Assembly: GCA_016169945.1 (NCBI GenBank)
Contig: JADLSH010000277.1
Span: 1,914,147 to 1,978,146, forward strand
Source of the DNA: Trachythela sp. YZ-2020
Taxonomy: Eukaryota; Cnidaria; Anthozoa; Malacalcyonacea; Clavulariidae
DNA: 64,000 bases
Direction of reading: 5' to 3'
A model generated the notes under the pieces. It was given only the letters and a program-made list of their open reading frames with translations. It was not told the DNA's origin and made no database searches. Position numbers and translations under genes: made by a program. Below, piece by piece: positions 34,301 to 44,845 of this stretch (within the stretch, counting starts at the first letter, position 1; the number at the start of each line of letters is the position of its first letter).

Positions 34301-35925
34301 ATCTGTAAACCGAAGTCTCCCCGCAAAGTGTACTCTAAATTTCATTCCGCATACCCCCCACCAATACCTGCGCATTCCTACAGGCGGCATGCGGCCTCAA
34401 TAGACAATTTTGAAAAGGAAGCTAGTACATCAAACTTCCTTAGTGCATGAGCAATGGGGCAATGACGAGGTTTACATTCCCTCGGAGAACAAAAGAGTCC
34501 GAGGCCATAATAACATTTTTAATGTTTTCGCCCGCTACTCTGGTTCAAGAAATGCAAAGCCTGATCAAATTGCGTTCACGACCAAACGTTTCAACACACC
34601 GGTCTAGTGTCTTCATAAGGCGCGATCTGAAGTCGCATCTTACCTCCTTATACACTCGAGGGATGATGTCATCGGCCAACAAGGTGGAGATACTCTTATG
34701 GCAAATAAACATGAATCATCATGCTTTGAATTGAATAGAGATGACGGTAGCTATTTGCCACAAGAGTATCTCCACCTTGTTAGCTAAGATGCGACTTTAG
34801 ATCACCCCTGATGAAGACAGTTAGACCGGAGTGTCGAAACGTTGCGTCGTGAATGCAATTGGATCTGGCTTTGTATTCATTTATTTAAACCAGGGTAGCG
34901 AGCAAAACATGAATGATATTAAACCTGGTTGCCATGAAAGAACAGGCTTTAAAGACATTTATCTGAATATATCCCATTATTATAACTTCCTTTTTTATAT
35001 TTCAGCTATTGCTTCCGTGGCCATTCTGTATTCATTTCACAGTGCTATGTTTGTAGCAGCCGCGGTTCGTAGTGCTGTCGAGGTGCAAGCTCAGATGACC
35101 TCTGCTGAAAGAATTCTCGCTTATACTGAAATTAAGCCAGAAAAAGGACACGAGATCAGTGACCAACCACCTAAAGAGTGGCCAGCATTCGGCAGAATAG
35201 AGTTCAAGAATGTTTCTCTGCGATATTATGAAAATGGTCCTAAAATTTTGAAAGATTTATCATTTCAAATCAATCGATCTGAAAAGATTGGTATTGTAGG
35301 GAGGACAGGTGCTGGTAAATCTTCTCTTGTTGCTGCTCTCATGAGAATTGCTGAAACTGAAGGAAGTATTATTATAGATAATTCGAATATTGCGTTTTTA
35401 AATCTCCAATCAACTCGTCAACGTATTTCTGTCATTTCTCAGTCTCCTGTACTATTTAACGGTTCTATCAGAGAGAACCTGAATCCAACAGGTGAACTCG
35501 ATGACTCCGAAATATGGAAAGTTTTGGATCAGATGCAATTGAGTTTTCTTGTCGGAAGTCTACCAAATAAGCTGGAAAATATATGCACTGGTGGTGGTTC
35601 AAATTTTAGTATTGGTCAACGACAGCTGCTCCATCTTGCAAGAGTTTTGTTAAAACGAAACAACATTATCGTTTTTGATGAAGCTACGGGCAAAGTAGAC
35701 AAGAAAACTGCTGAACAAATTCAGAACGTTATTTATGGCGTGCTTAAAGATTGCACAATAATAATGATCTCGCATCGTATGGACACAATTCAGGAGTGTG
35801 ACAGAATTATGGTTTTAAACCAAGGTTCCATTGTTGAGTTTGATAAGCAACATGTTCTGCTTGACAAGAAGAACGGGTTCTTCGCGGAATTCGTAAGAAT
35901 AGCCAATGAGGGCAAAATCTACTAA
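24822..35925 (+). CDS. ABC transporter, subfamily C (MRP type), seven exons, apparently intact
   Basis: Exons: 24822-25340, 26774-27147, 27738-28741, 29196-29471, 30810-31380, 32487-32632 and 35006-35925. All introns are GT-AG, phases agree, and the joined length is 3,810 nt (1,269 codons), close to the usual short MRP (ABCC4-like) length. Order: TMD1 (residues about 70-370), NBD1 with Walker A GSVGSGKSS (about 470), signature LSGGQ (about 560) and Walker B IYLLDD (about 580), TMD2 (about 705-990), NBD2 with Walker A GRTGAGKSS (about 1062), FSIGQRQ signature and FDEA (about 1187). There is no extra N-terminal TMD0. NBD1 has Asp in place of the catalytic Glu, normal for ABCC; NBD2 keeps Glu. 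The NBD1 Q-loop has Asp instead of Gln (YVSDTPWVF). The family pumps organic anions, conjugates or cyclic nucleotides across the plasma membrane. The start is ATG 24822, just before the conserved NFISKLTLWW; an ATG at about 24783 is the alternative. Confidence 0.85.
25341..26773 (+). other. ABCC intron 1 (1.43 kb)
   Basis: Noncoding; ends tttctttcag. A patch at about 25438-25570 repeats the word aaacgccc(a/c) four or more times, which looks like a small dispersed repeat. Nothing else is recognised. Confidence 0.6.
26774..27147 (+). CDS. ABCC gene exon 2
   Basis: Encodes the intracellular loop (GEVMELICNDTQRLV, a match to the MRP consensus of small, acidic and Asn-Asp residues) and TM helices 3-4. 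The acceptor is tttcag|gtgttg. The donor is gatg|gtaagt, phase 2. Confidence 0.85.
27148..27737 (+). other. ABCC intron 2 (590 bp)
   Basis: GT-AG intron. An open frame that runs from 27580 into exon 3 is read-through of the intron, not coding: the exon boundary at 27738 (gttttag|gcaag) restores the MRP alignment and phase. Confidence 0.6.
27738..28741 (+). CDS. ABCC gene exon 3: TM5-6 and NBD1
   Basis: Encodes TM helices 5-6, the linker (SRIQRFLERSDVMD) and nearly all of NBD1. The Walker A, signature, Walker B and H-loop (FLVTHKY) are intact. The Q-loop reads Asp (codon gat at 28360-28362) where Gln is expected. The donor is aaag|gtaaaa, phase 1. Confidence 0.85.
28742..29195 (+). other. ABCC intron 3 (454 bp)
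   Basis: AT-rich GT-AG intron ending ttccacgcag. No element recognised. Confidence 0.6.
29196..29471 (+). CDS. ABCC gene exon 4: linker and first helix of TMD2
   Basis: Starts with the end of NBD1 (GMVVAQGTVEEV). An acidic linker follows (DDESQPVETDDDLAHAEQL), then a hydrophobic helix (APALVLLLILLVIGAGQ). The donor is caag|gtgaga, phase 1. Confidence 0.85.
29472..30809 (+). other. ABCC intron 4, contains a TTAA-flanked element
   Basis: 1.34 kb, ending ttttgacag. Apart from the 706-bp element at 29818-30523 it holds nothing recognised. Confidence 0.6.
29818..30523. mobile_element. piggyBac-like MITE (706 bp) in ABCC intron 4
   Basis: TTAA on both sides (29814-29817, 30524-30527) and TIRs ggtggctcgata / tatcgagccacc. 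No ORF or transposase was seen. TTAA duplications identify the piggyBac superfamily. The TIR sequence differs from that of the 1.69-kb element at 13985, so it is a different family. Confidence 0.65.
30810..31380 (+). CDS. ABCC gene exon 5: core of TMD2
   Basis: Encodes TM helices 7-10 and the conserved coupling region (APTYFYAVNPAGRILNRFSQ, then DINNLDDLMP), a strong ABCC hallmark, and ends in EGLRIIRVHNRQKEF. The donor is tcag|gtaata, phase 2. Confidence 0.9.
31381..32486 (+). other. ABCC intron 5, contains a MITE
   Basis: 1.1 kb, ending cttaatttag. It contains a pyrimidine-rich patch (about 31590-31640) and the 250-bp element at 32113-32362. Confidence 0.6.
32113..32362. mobile_element. 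MITE (250 bp) in ABCC intron 5, TAA duplication
   Basis: TIRs agg(t/c)ctgattcc at both ends and TAA on both sides (32110-32112, 32363-32365). The interior has gcgaaat/atttcgc inverted words and a central gtagaa/ttctac palindrome. A 3-bp TWA duplication fits a Harbinger-like origin, but the TIR is short, so the superfamily is uncertain. Confidence 0.55.
32487..32632 (+). CDS. ABCC gene exon 6
   Basis: A short exon encoding a transmembrane segment of TMD2 (TASRWFGLVIDVILLIFL). The SRWF motif is typical of ABCC TMD2. The acceptor is atttag|tcac and the donor gcag|gttggt, phase 1. Confidence 0.85.
32633..35005 (+). other. ABCC intron 6 (2.37 kb), contains a foldback
   Basis: The longest intron, ending tatatttcag. 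It contains a small inverted repeat at about 32820-32900 (attggc..cctcgtttt / aaaacgaggt..gccaat) and the large foldback at 34530-34902. Short plus ORFs (33300-33566, 34145-34450) have no recognisable domain and are not called. Confidence 0.55.
34530..34902. repeat. Foldback (inverted repeat) in ABCC intron 6
   Basis: The left arm (34530-34706) and right arm (34751-34902) pair through cgctact/ctggtt, caaattgcgttcacgac, accggtcta, gtcttcat, gatctgaagtcgcatctta and caaggtggagatactctt. The spacer is about 45 bp. The right arm contains the ctgatgaagac..gtcgaaacgt word pair seen near the ends of some invertebrate retroelements. It could be a MITE or two inverted 3' ends of one such element. Confidence 0.65.
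35006..35925 (+). CDS. ABCC gene exon 7: last helices and NBD2
   Basis: Encodes the last TM helix of TMD2, the QMTSAERILAYTE linker, and the whole of NBD2: Walker A, Q-loop (VISQSPVLF), variant ABCC signature (FSIGQRQLL), Walker B with catalytic Glu (IIVFDEATGKVD) and H-loop (MISHRMDT). The stop is at 35923-35925. Confidence 0.9.
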
Positions 35926-37418
35926 AATTGATCGAACGAAGCTCAAGCTAATTAATTTCCTTTGTAGGAACCAATTTGCTTGGTATTCTGCGGCTGATTC
36001 TTCCAGACCGTTGTAGGTAAGCAGGAGCAGTCAATGACGTCCCTCTGACTGCAGGCAGTGATCAACACGAAAGCTTATTGCTACTTTGATCACTGCGCGC
36101 GACTTATATTATATTTCTCTTTCTTAGTAATTTATATTGTGATATATCTTTATTTAATTATGCCGTAAAAATATGTGTAGAAAATGTGCAAAACTCATTT
36201 AAAAATCTGAATCATTAAAAATCTGAATCTGACAACATAATTTTTTCAAAATTTGAATGTTTTTGCAAGACCTATATGCATTATAAATTAAAGAGAAATC
36301 AAACGCTTTGTTTGGGCTATTTGTCTCCGATACAGACAGTGTTGTCAACTTTAGCAACATCGACATAATATATTTACTTCTGAACAATTGTTTGTATTTA
36401 TATTGCATCTTGTTGCATATGACCTTTGCACTAATGATATTAATGATTTAACTTCAAAAAAGTTTTTCAAACCTGAAAATTGTTAGTTTTATAATGTTGC
36501 TAGAAATACATGCATGCAGAATCCCCTCGCCCATTTGAAGCAAACAATTTACTCCCCAAATGTTATTGTAACCATGGTAACACGCAACACTGTATATTTT
36601 TTATATTTTAATTTGTACAAAATATTGTTATTTTGTTTTGAACTATAAAATTATCAATTGCCCAACTAAAAGCCCAACTGTATAAAGTGGGTATACTATT
36701 ATGTACTCTTTTAGCTTTGATTTACTGTAACATTCAACCTTAGACCTTCACAAAACTGCTTCAAAAATTTCATAAATCGGCAAAGCAAGCATGCAAAATA
36801 GACACTTGCCCGTTTAAAACGCTCCTTCTTCGGTCTTTCGACTGTTTTTCCTCTTGTTAATTTGACCTCTAAGTAATTTTCATTTGTCTTGTTTTGGATA
36901 TTTAACATATAAACTGACTTACATAGAGACTTGCTTATAAAATGAGTGCAAAACTGTTTTTGAAAAAAGTTTGCGAAAAGGAAGTCTTCTCTCGGCTTGA
37001 ACTCGCGCATGCGCATAACTTACAAAACCGTCCCGTCCATGACAAAAAAAAATGGCGGACGACTTTGCATTCCACAATGTTTTCACATACCCGGGCGTAA
37101 ATATCCGAGCGGATAATACAATTTTGGAAAGCTTGCAAAAATCACTATCCGGCCTTCGTGCCTGCAGTGCAAGCTAGTGCCCTTCTTATGATGCTTATGA
37201 GGCCACATAACTTATTCATGCATGGAGACAAAGATTTGATCAACACTCTTTTTGTCGCTTAAAAGTAGAAGATAAATCGACAGGCGGTTTTGATTCTTGA
37301 AGAGCCAAAACATTTTATATACGTGTATGTGAGAAGAGTTTTCCAGTTTGATGCAAATACCCAGGTTTCTCAAAGTACAGTTTAGAACTGACCATGCTGT
37401 GCCCAGTATGCAAAGTTA
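35926..37418. other. Downstream flank of ABCC gene, no confident feature
   Basis: AT-rich DNA of about 1.5 kb. The ABCC 3' UTR must lie at its start, but no polyadenylation signal could be chosen. Minus ORFs at 36199-36408 and 36711-37016 show no domain and are not called. Confidence 0.4.
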
Positions 37419-37574
37419 CGCTGTAAAAACGGATTGGTTAAAACAACCAAAAATTTAGTTATTTTCACCAATATTTCGGTTGTTTTGACCAAATAATATT
37501 GGCCAAAATATATAATACATTTGAGACAACCAATCAATTAAATGGGTTATTTTATCCAATCCGTTTTAACAGTG
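37419..37574. mobile_element. Tc1/mariner-type MITE (156 bp)
   Basis: TIRs c(g/a)ctgt(a/t)aaaacggattgg at both ends with TA on both sides (37417-37418, 37575-37576). The interior is AT-rich with aaccaa/ttggtt words in both orientations. There is no coding capacity. Confidence 0.65.
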
Positions 37575-38544
37575 TAGTTTTGTTTAAGTTTCCTGTAGTA
37601 ATACTTGACCTTAAAGGATGGTCCTTACTGTACTTCTGGGGAAAACAGTTTAGAACTGATAGCGTTATCCAGTATAAATAGAGTTAGTTTAGTTTATAGA
37701 TATAGGATAACTGCTACACCACGAAAATAGTCTGGGAATTTGCGCAATTATAACCAGCTACACCATGAACAAACCCAAATTAAGTCTTCAAAACATGGTA
37801 AGGCTACTATCTGTTCACATGTGCAAAGAGTGCAAATATCCAAATTTATATATCAATAAATATAATTTTACATGAAGAAAATTGTTATTTTCAGGTCACA
37901 ATGTTGGGTTTGTGTAAACATTGATATAATTATTATATCCTTGGTTGTAGGCTTGTAGTTTTGTAGATAACCTAGAATAAGAGGACGATTAAGATATCTG
38001 GAAAGTGAGAAATATCCATCACAAGACCTTTGTAAAGATATTATCACCTGAACCTATGTCAGCTATGACTTACCTTTACTAACTGTTTTGAGAGGGACAT
38101 ATATATATATAATATTTGCGTGCGCGAATAGGAACTTTATGTTTTGCGTCTTGTTAGTATTAGATTTAGAGATAAATAATTAGTTTAGATATCAAGGGTG
38201 TGGAGCAAATGTGTCTCCTAATATAACAAGTTTGCCAGAGGCCAATGTTATAAGATAAGCTATACAATTAAAATAATGACGTAGGGTGTCTGTCATAAAG
38301 CCACCCTCAAACTTTTTGCTGCCATTCGCTGCAGTCTTTCTGGCGAATAAGGACATCAGAACTTTTCACATTGACTTCTCAGGATCTGCAGCAAGTCAAT
38401 TTTGAAATATTCAGGTAAATAATCGCTATTTCCGTTATTATTACTCCTGGTTAACGGTAACGTGTGTTCGGCTGTCCTACCTTTTATTACTGTATTGACT
38501 ATATATACTATTTTACCGCGCGGTATTTCTTGTGAGTTTTTACA
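37575..38544. other. Spacer, no confident feature
   Basis: AT-rich, including a short (at)n tract near 38099-38112. No gene or element was identified. It leads to the ATG of the SGNH frame. Confidence 0.35.
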
Positions 38545-38935
38545 ATGGCCAATTCAGCATTACAGTTACCGCGGGTGCTTATTTTAGGTCATTCATTCGT
38601 TCGCAGATTAAAAACTGACCTGCGCGCTAGATTTCACCAGCGCGTTGAAGAGGGTTTCGACCATGCTGGTACTGCTGTGGTAGCTACATATGCACGGTGT
38701 TGGCGGTCGTACAATCACAAAACTTGCGAAGCACGACCTTGGGGTAGTTTCGGCCGTATCGCCTGATATTATAATATTAGAGATAGGGACAAACGATTTG
38801 GCTATTGCTAAACCCGAGGTTGTTGGCTCAGGTATAGAAGAGTTGGTCCAGCTGCTCTTAAATGATTATTCTGTCCGCGGCGTTGTTTTGTGTGAAGTCA
38901 CTCCACGCGCGTCGCAGAGTTTTTGCTTTCGGCAT
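38545..38935 (+). pseudogene. SGNH-hydrolase-like ORF, N-terminal part
   Basis: ATG 38545 opens a frame with PRVLILGHSFVRRL, block I of SGNH hydrolases. A one-base shift near 38690 then moves the frame to HGVGGRTITKL and IIILEIGTNDLA (block III, GxND). The frame is lost after VLCEVTPRAS at about 38920, where LINE C begins on the other strand. The same frame style reappears at 39712-39831 and again at 59879-59904, so the gene is broken twice by insertions as well as by the frameshift. Such SGNH ORFs occur in invertebrate retroelements (CR1 ORF1, Ngaro-type DIRS) and as expanded families in cnidarians; which applies here is unknown. Confidence 0.65.
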
Positions 38936-39707
38936 CAGAGAACCACTCACGTGAGCAGCACCATCTTCCAAAAGCTGCACGTGCCGACATGGGGAAGGAA
39001 CGTATGGTTTTCTTAATTGTTTTATTAACTGTTCTTAAAACGTTAGTTTTCATGGACCATTTAACAATGTTGTGGTCTGATGAGCCGAGCGGTGCTATAA
39101 TCACAGGCTTAGAATACAAGGCTTCTAGGTTAGTAACAATTAGATCCAGGATGTTACCTTCACGCGTTGGGGTGTCAACTATTTGCGTAAGATTGTGATG
39201 GCATAGGAGATCACTGATATCTAAATTGTTGAAATCACCGAGTAAGACAACGCCGCAGTCGGGGTGGGTACATCTAACTCGGTCAATTTGATCAATGAGA
39301 TAGGCCGTTAATTCCTTTTGCTCATTGACTGGTGTATCAGGCGGGTTATAAAGGACACAGCAGATTAATCCAGTTAGGTGTCTTGGGAGGCGGTGGGGTC
39401 GTAGCCATAACCATAAGCATTCATAAGAGGGGTTTTCAAGGTCCATTCTTCTTTTAGCTGGGATATTTGTCGAGATGAAAGCGCAGACACCCCCACCACG
39501 GCTGTAAGATCTATCATTGCGAAAAATGTTGTAATTATTTATGTAAATTAGTTGCTCAGGAACAGTATCGTTGAGCCACGTTTCAGTGACAGCAATAAAC
39601 TCTATAGAATGTATTGATAGTAAGAGGGATAGCTCGTCTATTTTGGGTAACAGTGAGCGAGCATTTATAAGAAGAAAACTCGGTACGCGCGTAGTGCTTG
39701 AACCCAT
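38936..39707 (-). pseudogene. LINE C endonuclease fragment (minus), inside the SGNH ORF
   Basis: This is a single open minus-strand frame holding a complete-looking apurinic-type endonuclease: LLINARSLLPKIDEL, AVTETWLNDTVP, RGGGVCAFI, VVLLGDFNNLDI, TPTREGNILDLIVTNL and SSDHNIVKWS. The catalytic Asn, Glu, Asp and His positions are all present. No reverse transcriptase, ORF1 or 3' tail accompanies it, so it is a truncated piece. It resembles LINE A in order and style but is clearly a different family. Its boundaries with the SGNH frame are approximate (about 38910-38936 and 39690-39712). Confidence 0.75.
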
Positions 39708-39711
39708 TAGT

Positions 39712-39832
39712 CAAGCGATTTGTTGGACCCACAGAGAGTTTGCCAACCCCTCTGTATCCCCATTTTTACAAGATGGGGTACATTACAACAAAATAGGTCA
39801 ATATAACTTATATAGAAGTTATCGCGGAGCTA
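39712..39832 (+). pseudogene. SGNH-hydrolase-like ORF, C-terminal part
   Basis: It reads CWTHREFANP, then FLQDGVHYNKIGQYNLYRSY, the DxxH block that completes the SGNH set. The frame ends in RGA at the TA where the 20-kb array begins. The last 10 codons and stop are found beyond the array at 59879-59904. Confidence 0.65.
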
Positions 39833-40083
39833 CAATCCTGGACATAACTTGTTGATAAAATTCCAAGGTGCGTCTGTCAGAGTATAAATTGTACTATAAT
39901 TTCTGTATTTGACCTTGGATATCCCCCCTTCCCCCTAGACAATGTTGGTATGTTGCGTTTTAAGTCTGGGGATAATAATAGCAACATTGGTTGGGGGAGA
40001 GGGGGGCGAAAGCCTAATGAAGTTAGTCGAATGTGTGTTCCGGAAAATTTAAGCAATTTTATCAACTGTTATGTCCACGATTG
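39833..40083. mobile_element. Element E (first copy): 251-bp MITE with ~33-bp TIRs
   Basis: The left end caatcctggacataac..gttgataaaattcc and the right end, read as its reverse complement caatcgtggacataac..gttgataaaattgc, match over about 33 bp with three mismatches and one small gap. The size and lack of a long ORF fit a MITE. At the outer edges of the array E is flanked by TA, as for Tc1/mariner-type elements. Inside the array it is flanked by ctcaga on the left and tctgtg on the right, without TA. Confidence 0.7.
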
Positions 40084-41505
40084 TCTGTGAAACATTGCGG
40101 TTTTCGAAGTGACACGCAATCAGTTACTGACAATCTTAAGGTCCACTTTACACATTTGTTTATGGACAGACCACTAAGCTTTCAAGTGATGCTAACCTTT
40201 AAGTTTTTGAACTATTTTTAATGTTTAAGCAAAGGCAATGCTGATAAAGACTATATATGTGAATTTGACAAAATATTGCTCACGAGCGTCTTTAGTGAAA
40301 GGGCATGCGTATGCAGTATATAAACCTAAAGATTAAAAATACTTTGCAAGAAATGTATCAGGAGAATTTAATATCTGTGTTTTGCCGTTAATTGGGATGC
40401 TTTGTAAATATAAAGTGGACATAAATCGCATTTTGGGGCGAATAAGACCTACTGGTATCCAGTGGCGCCGAACGGTTAACCACAGTTAACTCACGGTTAA
40501 CCATAAGCAATAATGAGAAATTTTGACTTTGTGGCCATAAATGTGCCTGCATTTTAGCATATTGTGCTGTTTCTAAACATAGTGTTAACAATCGAAAAGA
40601 ATCAAGTGTTCACAACTATGAATTGTTCAAAACTACGACGGTTAACCACGGTTAACCACAGTAATTTAAATATACTAAAGACTCAATTATATATACAAAA
40701 TAGTGGTTAACCGTGGTTAACCGTTGGAATACGCCAATGCTAACAGTAATTGCTCCTAAAACGTTTCTTAAGGGTTCCTTTATATCTAATAAAAGAATCA
40801 AGTCCCAAAAGGTATAAATTTATAACATTGCTTTAAATATAATTAAGATTTAGCTATGGTTAACCGTGCGGTTAACCGTCGAGTTATTATCCATTGAGTC
40901 TCAATCAAGTGCGCATCATATTACATTCGACTTTTGCTACGGATATATGTTCGCATACACTCATATATCCTAAGTTATTCGAATTGATAATGCACTATTA
41001 CATAGAAAGTTCTGTTTTATATCCTATAAATGCTTTTAAACTATCGTTATATGCTTATTATAAACGCTGTATATAACGGTATAAACTAAGACATATTGAT
41101 TTCGACCAAGATTTAACAGGCCTATAATGCAAATTACTTCAGTTTCCCGTCAGCAATGTCGGTAAAAATGCTTAAAATTGACTTTAAATTAGAGTGGCTT
41201 ACACTGCAAGATGATAATTGCCAAATAAGGACAGATCATACATTCTATGTACGATATTGGCAATAGTTACCCTGCACGCTCATTACCTTGACAGTAGAAT
41301 TGTTACGCGCGCTATTAATTGCAACAGTCAATTTCGCGTATTATATGTTTATGCAACACTTAAGAAATAAATAATCGCACAATCCCTTTTAAATCTTTAA
41401 AACACGGTATGTTTTATAACAATCTAATGTATAGCAGAGTAATTCAGACGCTAAATCGTCAATATAACCCAACATATTCTCGCTATTTCAAGGTCCGTTC
41501 TCAGA
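40084..41505. repeat. Satellite spacer S (first copy) with GGTTAACC palindrome clusters
   Basis: 1,422 bp, AT-rich. Four clusters of the palindrome ggttaacc lie at about 40469-40505, 40638-40660, 40703-40727 and 40857-40880, two per cluster. The two inner clusters are exact inverted copies over 22 bp with a loop of about 40 bp. The two outer clusters also pair. Together they can fold as nested stems. A palindrome catacattctatgtacg at about 41237 and a gatattggcaat/attgcc pair lie in the second half. No gene is supported. Confidence 0.7.
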
Positions 41506-44500
41506 CAATCCTGGACATAACTTGTTGATAAAATTCCAAGGTGCGTCTGTCAGAGTATAAATTGTACTATAATTTCTGTATTTGACCTTGGATATCCCCT
41601 TCCCCTAGACAATGTTGGTATGTTGCGTTTTAAGTCTGGGGATAATAATAGCAACATTGGTTGGGGAGAGGGGGCGAAAGCCTAATGAAGTTAGTCGAAT
41701 GTGTGTTCCGGAAAATTTAAGCAATTTTATCAACTGTTATGTCCACGATTGTCTGTGAAACATTGCGGTTTTCGAAGTGACACGCAATCAGTTACTGACA
41801 ATCTTAAGGTCCACTTTACACATTTGTTTATGGACAGACCACTAAGCTTTCAAGTGATGCTAACCTTTAAGTTTTTGAACTATTTTTAATGTTTAAGCAA
41901 AGGCAATGCTGATAAAGACTATATATGTGAATTTGACAAAATATTGCTCACGAGCGTCTTTAGTGAAAGGGCATGCGTATGCAGTATATAAACCTAAAGA
42001 TTAAAAATACTTTGCAAGAAATGTATCAGGAGAATTTAATATCTGTGTTTTGCCGTTAATTGGGATGCTTTGTAAATATAAAGTGGACATAAATCGCATT
42101 TTGGGGCGAATAAGACCTACTGGTATCCAGTGGCGCCGAACGGTTAACCACAGTTAACTCACGGTTAACCATAAGCAATAATGAGAAATTTTGACTTTGT
42201 GGCCATAAATGTGCCTGCATTTTAGCATATTGTGCTGTTTCTAAACATAGTGTTAACAATCGAAAAGAATCAAGTGTTCACAACTATGAATTGTTCAAAA
42301 CTACGACGGTTAACCACGGTTAACCACAGTAATTTAAATATACTAAAGACTCAATTATATATACAAAATAGTGGTTAACCGTGGTTAACCGTTGGAATAC
42401 GCCAATGCTAACAGTAATTGCTCCTAAAACGTTTCTTAGGGTTCCTTTATATCTAATAAAAGAATCAAGTCCCAAAAGGTATAAATTTATAACATTGCTT
42501 TAAATATAATTAAGATTTAGCTATGGTTAACCGTGCGGTTAACCGTCGAGTTATTATCCATTGAGTCTCAATCAAGTGCGCATCATATTACATTCGACTT
42601 TTGCTACGGATATATGTTCGCATACACTCATATATCCTAAGTTATTCGAATTGATAATGCACTATTACATAGAAAGTTCTGTTTTATATCCTATAAATGC
42701 TTTTAAACTATCGTTATATGCTTATTATAAACGCTGTATATAACGGTATAAACTAAGACATATTGATTTCGACCAAGATTTAACAGGCCTATAATGCAAA
42801 TTACTTCAGTTCCCGTCAGCAATGTCGGTAAAAATGCTTAAAATTGACTTTAAATTAGAGTGGCTTACACTGCAAGATGATAATTGCCAAATAAGGACAG
42901 ATCATACATTCTATGTACGATATTGGCAATAGTTACCCTGCACGCTCATTACCTTGACAGTAGAATTGTTACGCGCGCTATTAATTGCAACAGTCAATTT
43001 CGCGTATTATATGTTTATGCAACACTTAAGAAATAAATAATCGCACAATCCCTTTTAAATCTTTAAAACACGGTATGTTTTATAACAATCTAATGTATAG
43101 CAGAGTAATTCAGACGCTAAATCGTCAATATAACCCAACATATTCTCGCTATTTCAAGGTCCGTTCTCAGACAATCCTGGACATAACTTGTTGATAAAAT
43201 TCCAAGGTGCGTCTGTCAGAGTATAAATTGTACTATAATTTCTGTATTTGACCTTGGATATCCCCCCTTCCCCCTAGACAATGTTGGTATGTTGCGTTTT
43301 AAGTCTGGGGATAATAATAGCAACATTGGTTGGGGGAGAGGGGGGCGAAAGCCTAATGAAGTTAGTCGAATGTGTGTTCCGGAAAATTTAAGCAATTTTA
43401 TCAACTGTTATGTCCACGATTGTCTGTGAAACATTGCGGTTTTCGAAGTGACACGCAATCAGTTACTGACAATCTTAAGGTCCACTTTACACATTTGTTT
43501 ATGGACAGACCACTAAGCTTTCAAGTGATGCTAACCTTTAAGTTTTTGAACTATTTTTAATGTTTAAGCAAAGGCAATGCTGATAAAGACTATATATGTG
43601 AATTTGACAAAATATTGCTCACGAGCGTCTTTAGTGAAAGGGCATGCGTATGCAGTATATAAACCTAAAGATTAAAAATACTTTGCAAGAAATGTATCAG
43701 GAGAATTTAATATCTGTGTTTTGCCGTTAATTGGGATGCTTTGTAAATATAAAGTGGACATAAATCGCATTTTGGGGCGAATAAGACCTACTGGTATCCA
43801 GTGGCGCCGAACGGTTAACCACAGTTAACTCACGGTTAACCATAAGCAATAATGAGAAATTTTGACTTTGTGGCCATAAATGTGCCTGCATTTTAGCATA
43901 TTGTTGTTTCTAAACATAGTGTTAACAATCGAAAAGAATCAAGTGTTCACAACTATGAATTGTTCAAAACTACGACGGTTAACCACGGTTAACCACAGTA
44001 ATTTAAATATACTAAAGACTCAATTATATATACAAAATAGTGGTTAACCGTGGTTAACCGTTGGAATACGCCAATGCTAACAGTAATTGCTCCTAAAACG
44101 TTTCTTAAGGGTTCCTTTATATCTAATAAAAGAATCAAGTCCCAAAAGGTATAAATTTATAACATTGCTTTAAATATAATTAAGATTTAGCTATGGTTAA
44201 CCGTGCGGTTAACCGTCGAGTTATTATCCATTGAGTCTCAATCAAGTGCGCATCATATTACATTCGACTTTTGCTACGGATATATGTTCGCATACACTCA
44301 TATATCCTAAGTTATTCGAATTGATAATGCACTATTACATAGAAAGTTCTGTTTTATATCCTATAAATGCTTTTAAACTATCGTTATATGCTTATTATAA
44401 ACGCTGTATATAACGGTATAAACTAAGACATATTGATTTCGACCAAGATTTAACAGGCCTATAATGCAAATTACTTCAGTTTCCCGTCAGCAATGTCGGT

Positions 44501-44842
44501 AAAAATGCTTAAAATTGACTTTAAATTAGAGTGGCTTACACTGCAAGATGATAATTGCCAAATAAGGACAGATCATACATTCTATGTACGATATTGGCAA
44601 TAGTTACCCTGCACGCTCATTACCTTGACAGTAGAATTGTTACGCGCGCTATTAATTGCAACAGTCAATTTCGCGTATTATATGTTTATGCAACACTTAA
44701 GAAATAAATAATCGCACAATCCCTTTTAAATCTTTAAAACACGGTATGTTTTATAACAATCTAATGTATAGCAGAGTAATTCAGACGCTAAATCGTCAAT
44801 ATAACCCAACATATTCTCGCTATTTCAAGGTCCGTTCTCAGA

Positions 44843-44845
44843 CAG
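44843..44845. other. Missing E copy with 3-nt CAG remnant
   Basis: At this junction two S copies meet as ctcaga-CAG-tctgtg. Everywhere else E sits between ctcaga and tctgtg. CA and G are the first two and the last nucleotide of E, so what remains matches a cut-and-paste excision footprint. Confidence 0.6.

Noticed and set aside
33300..34450. Short plus-strand ORFs in ABCC intron 6
   Set aside because: No domain, no splice logic that joins them to the gene, and composition like the surrounding intron.
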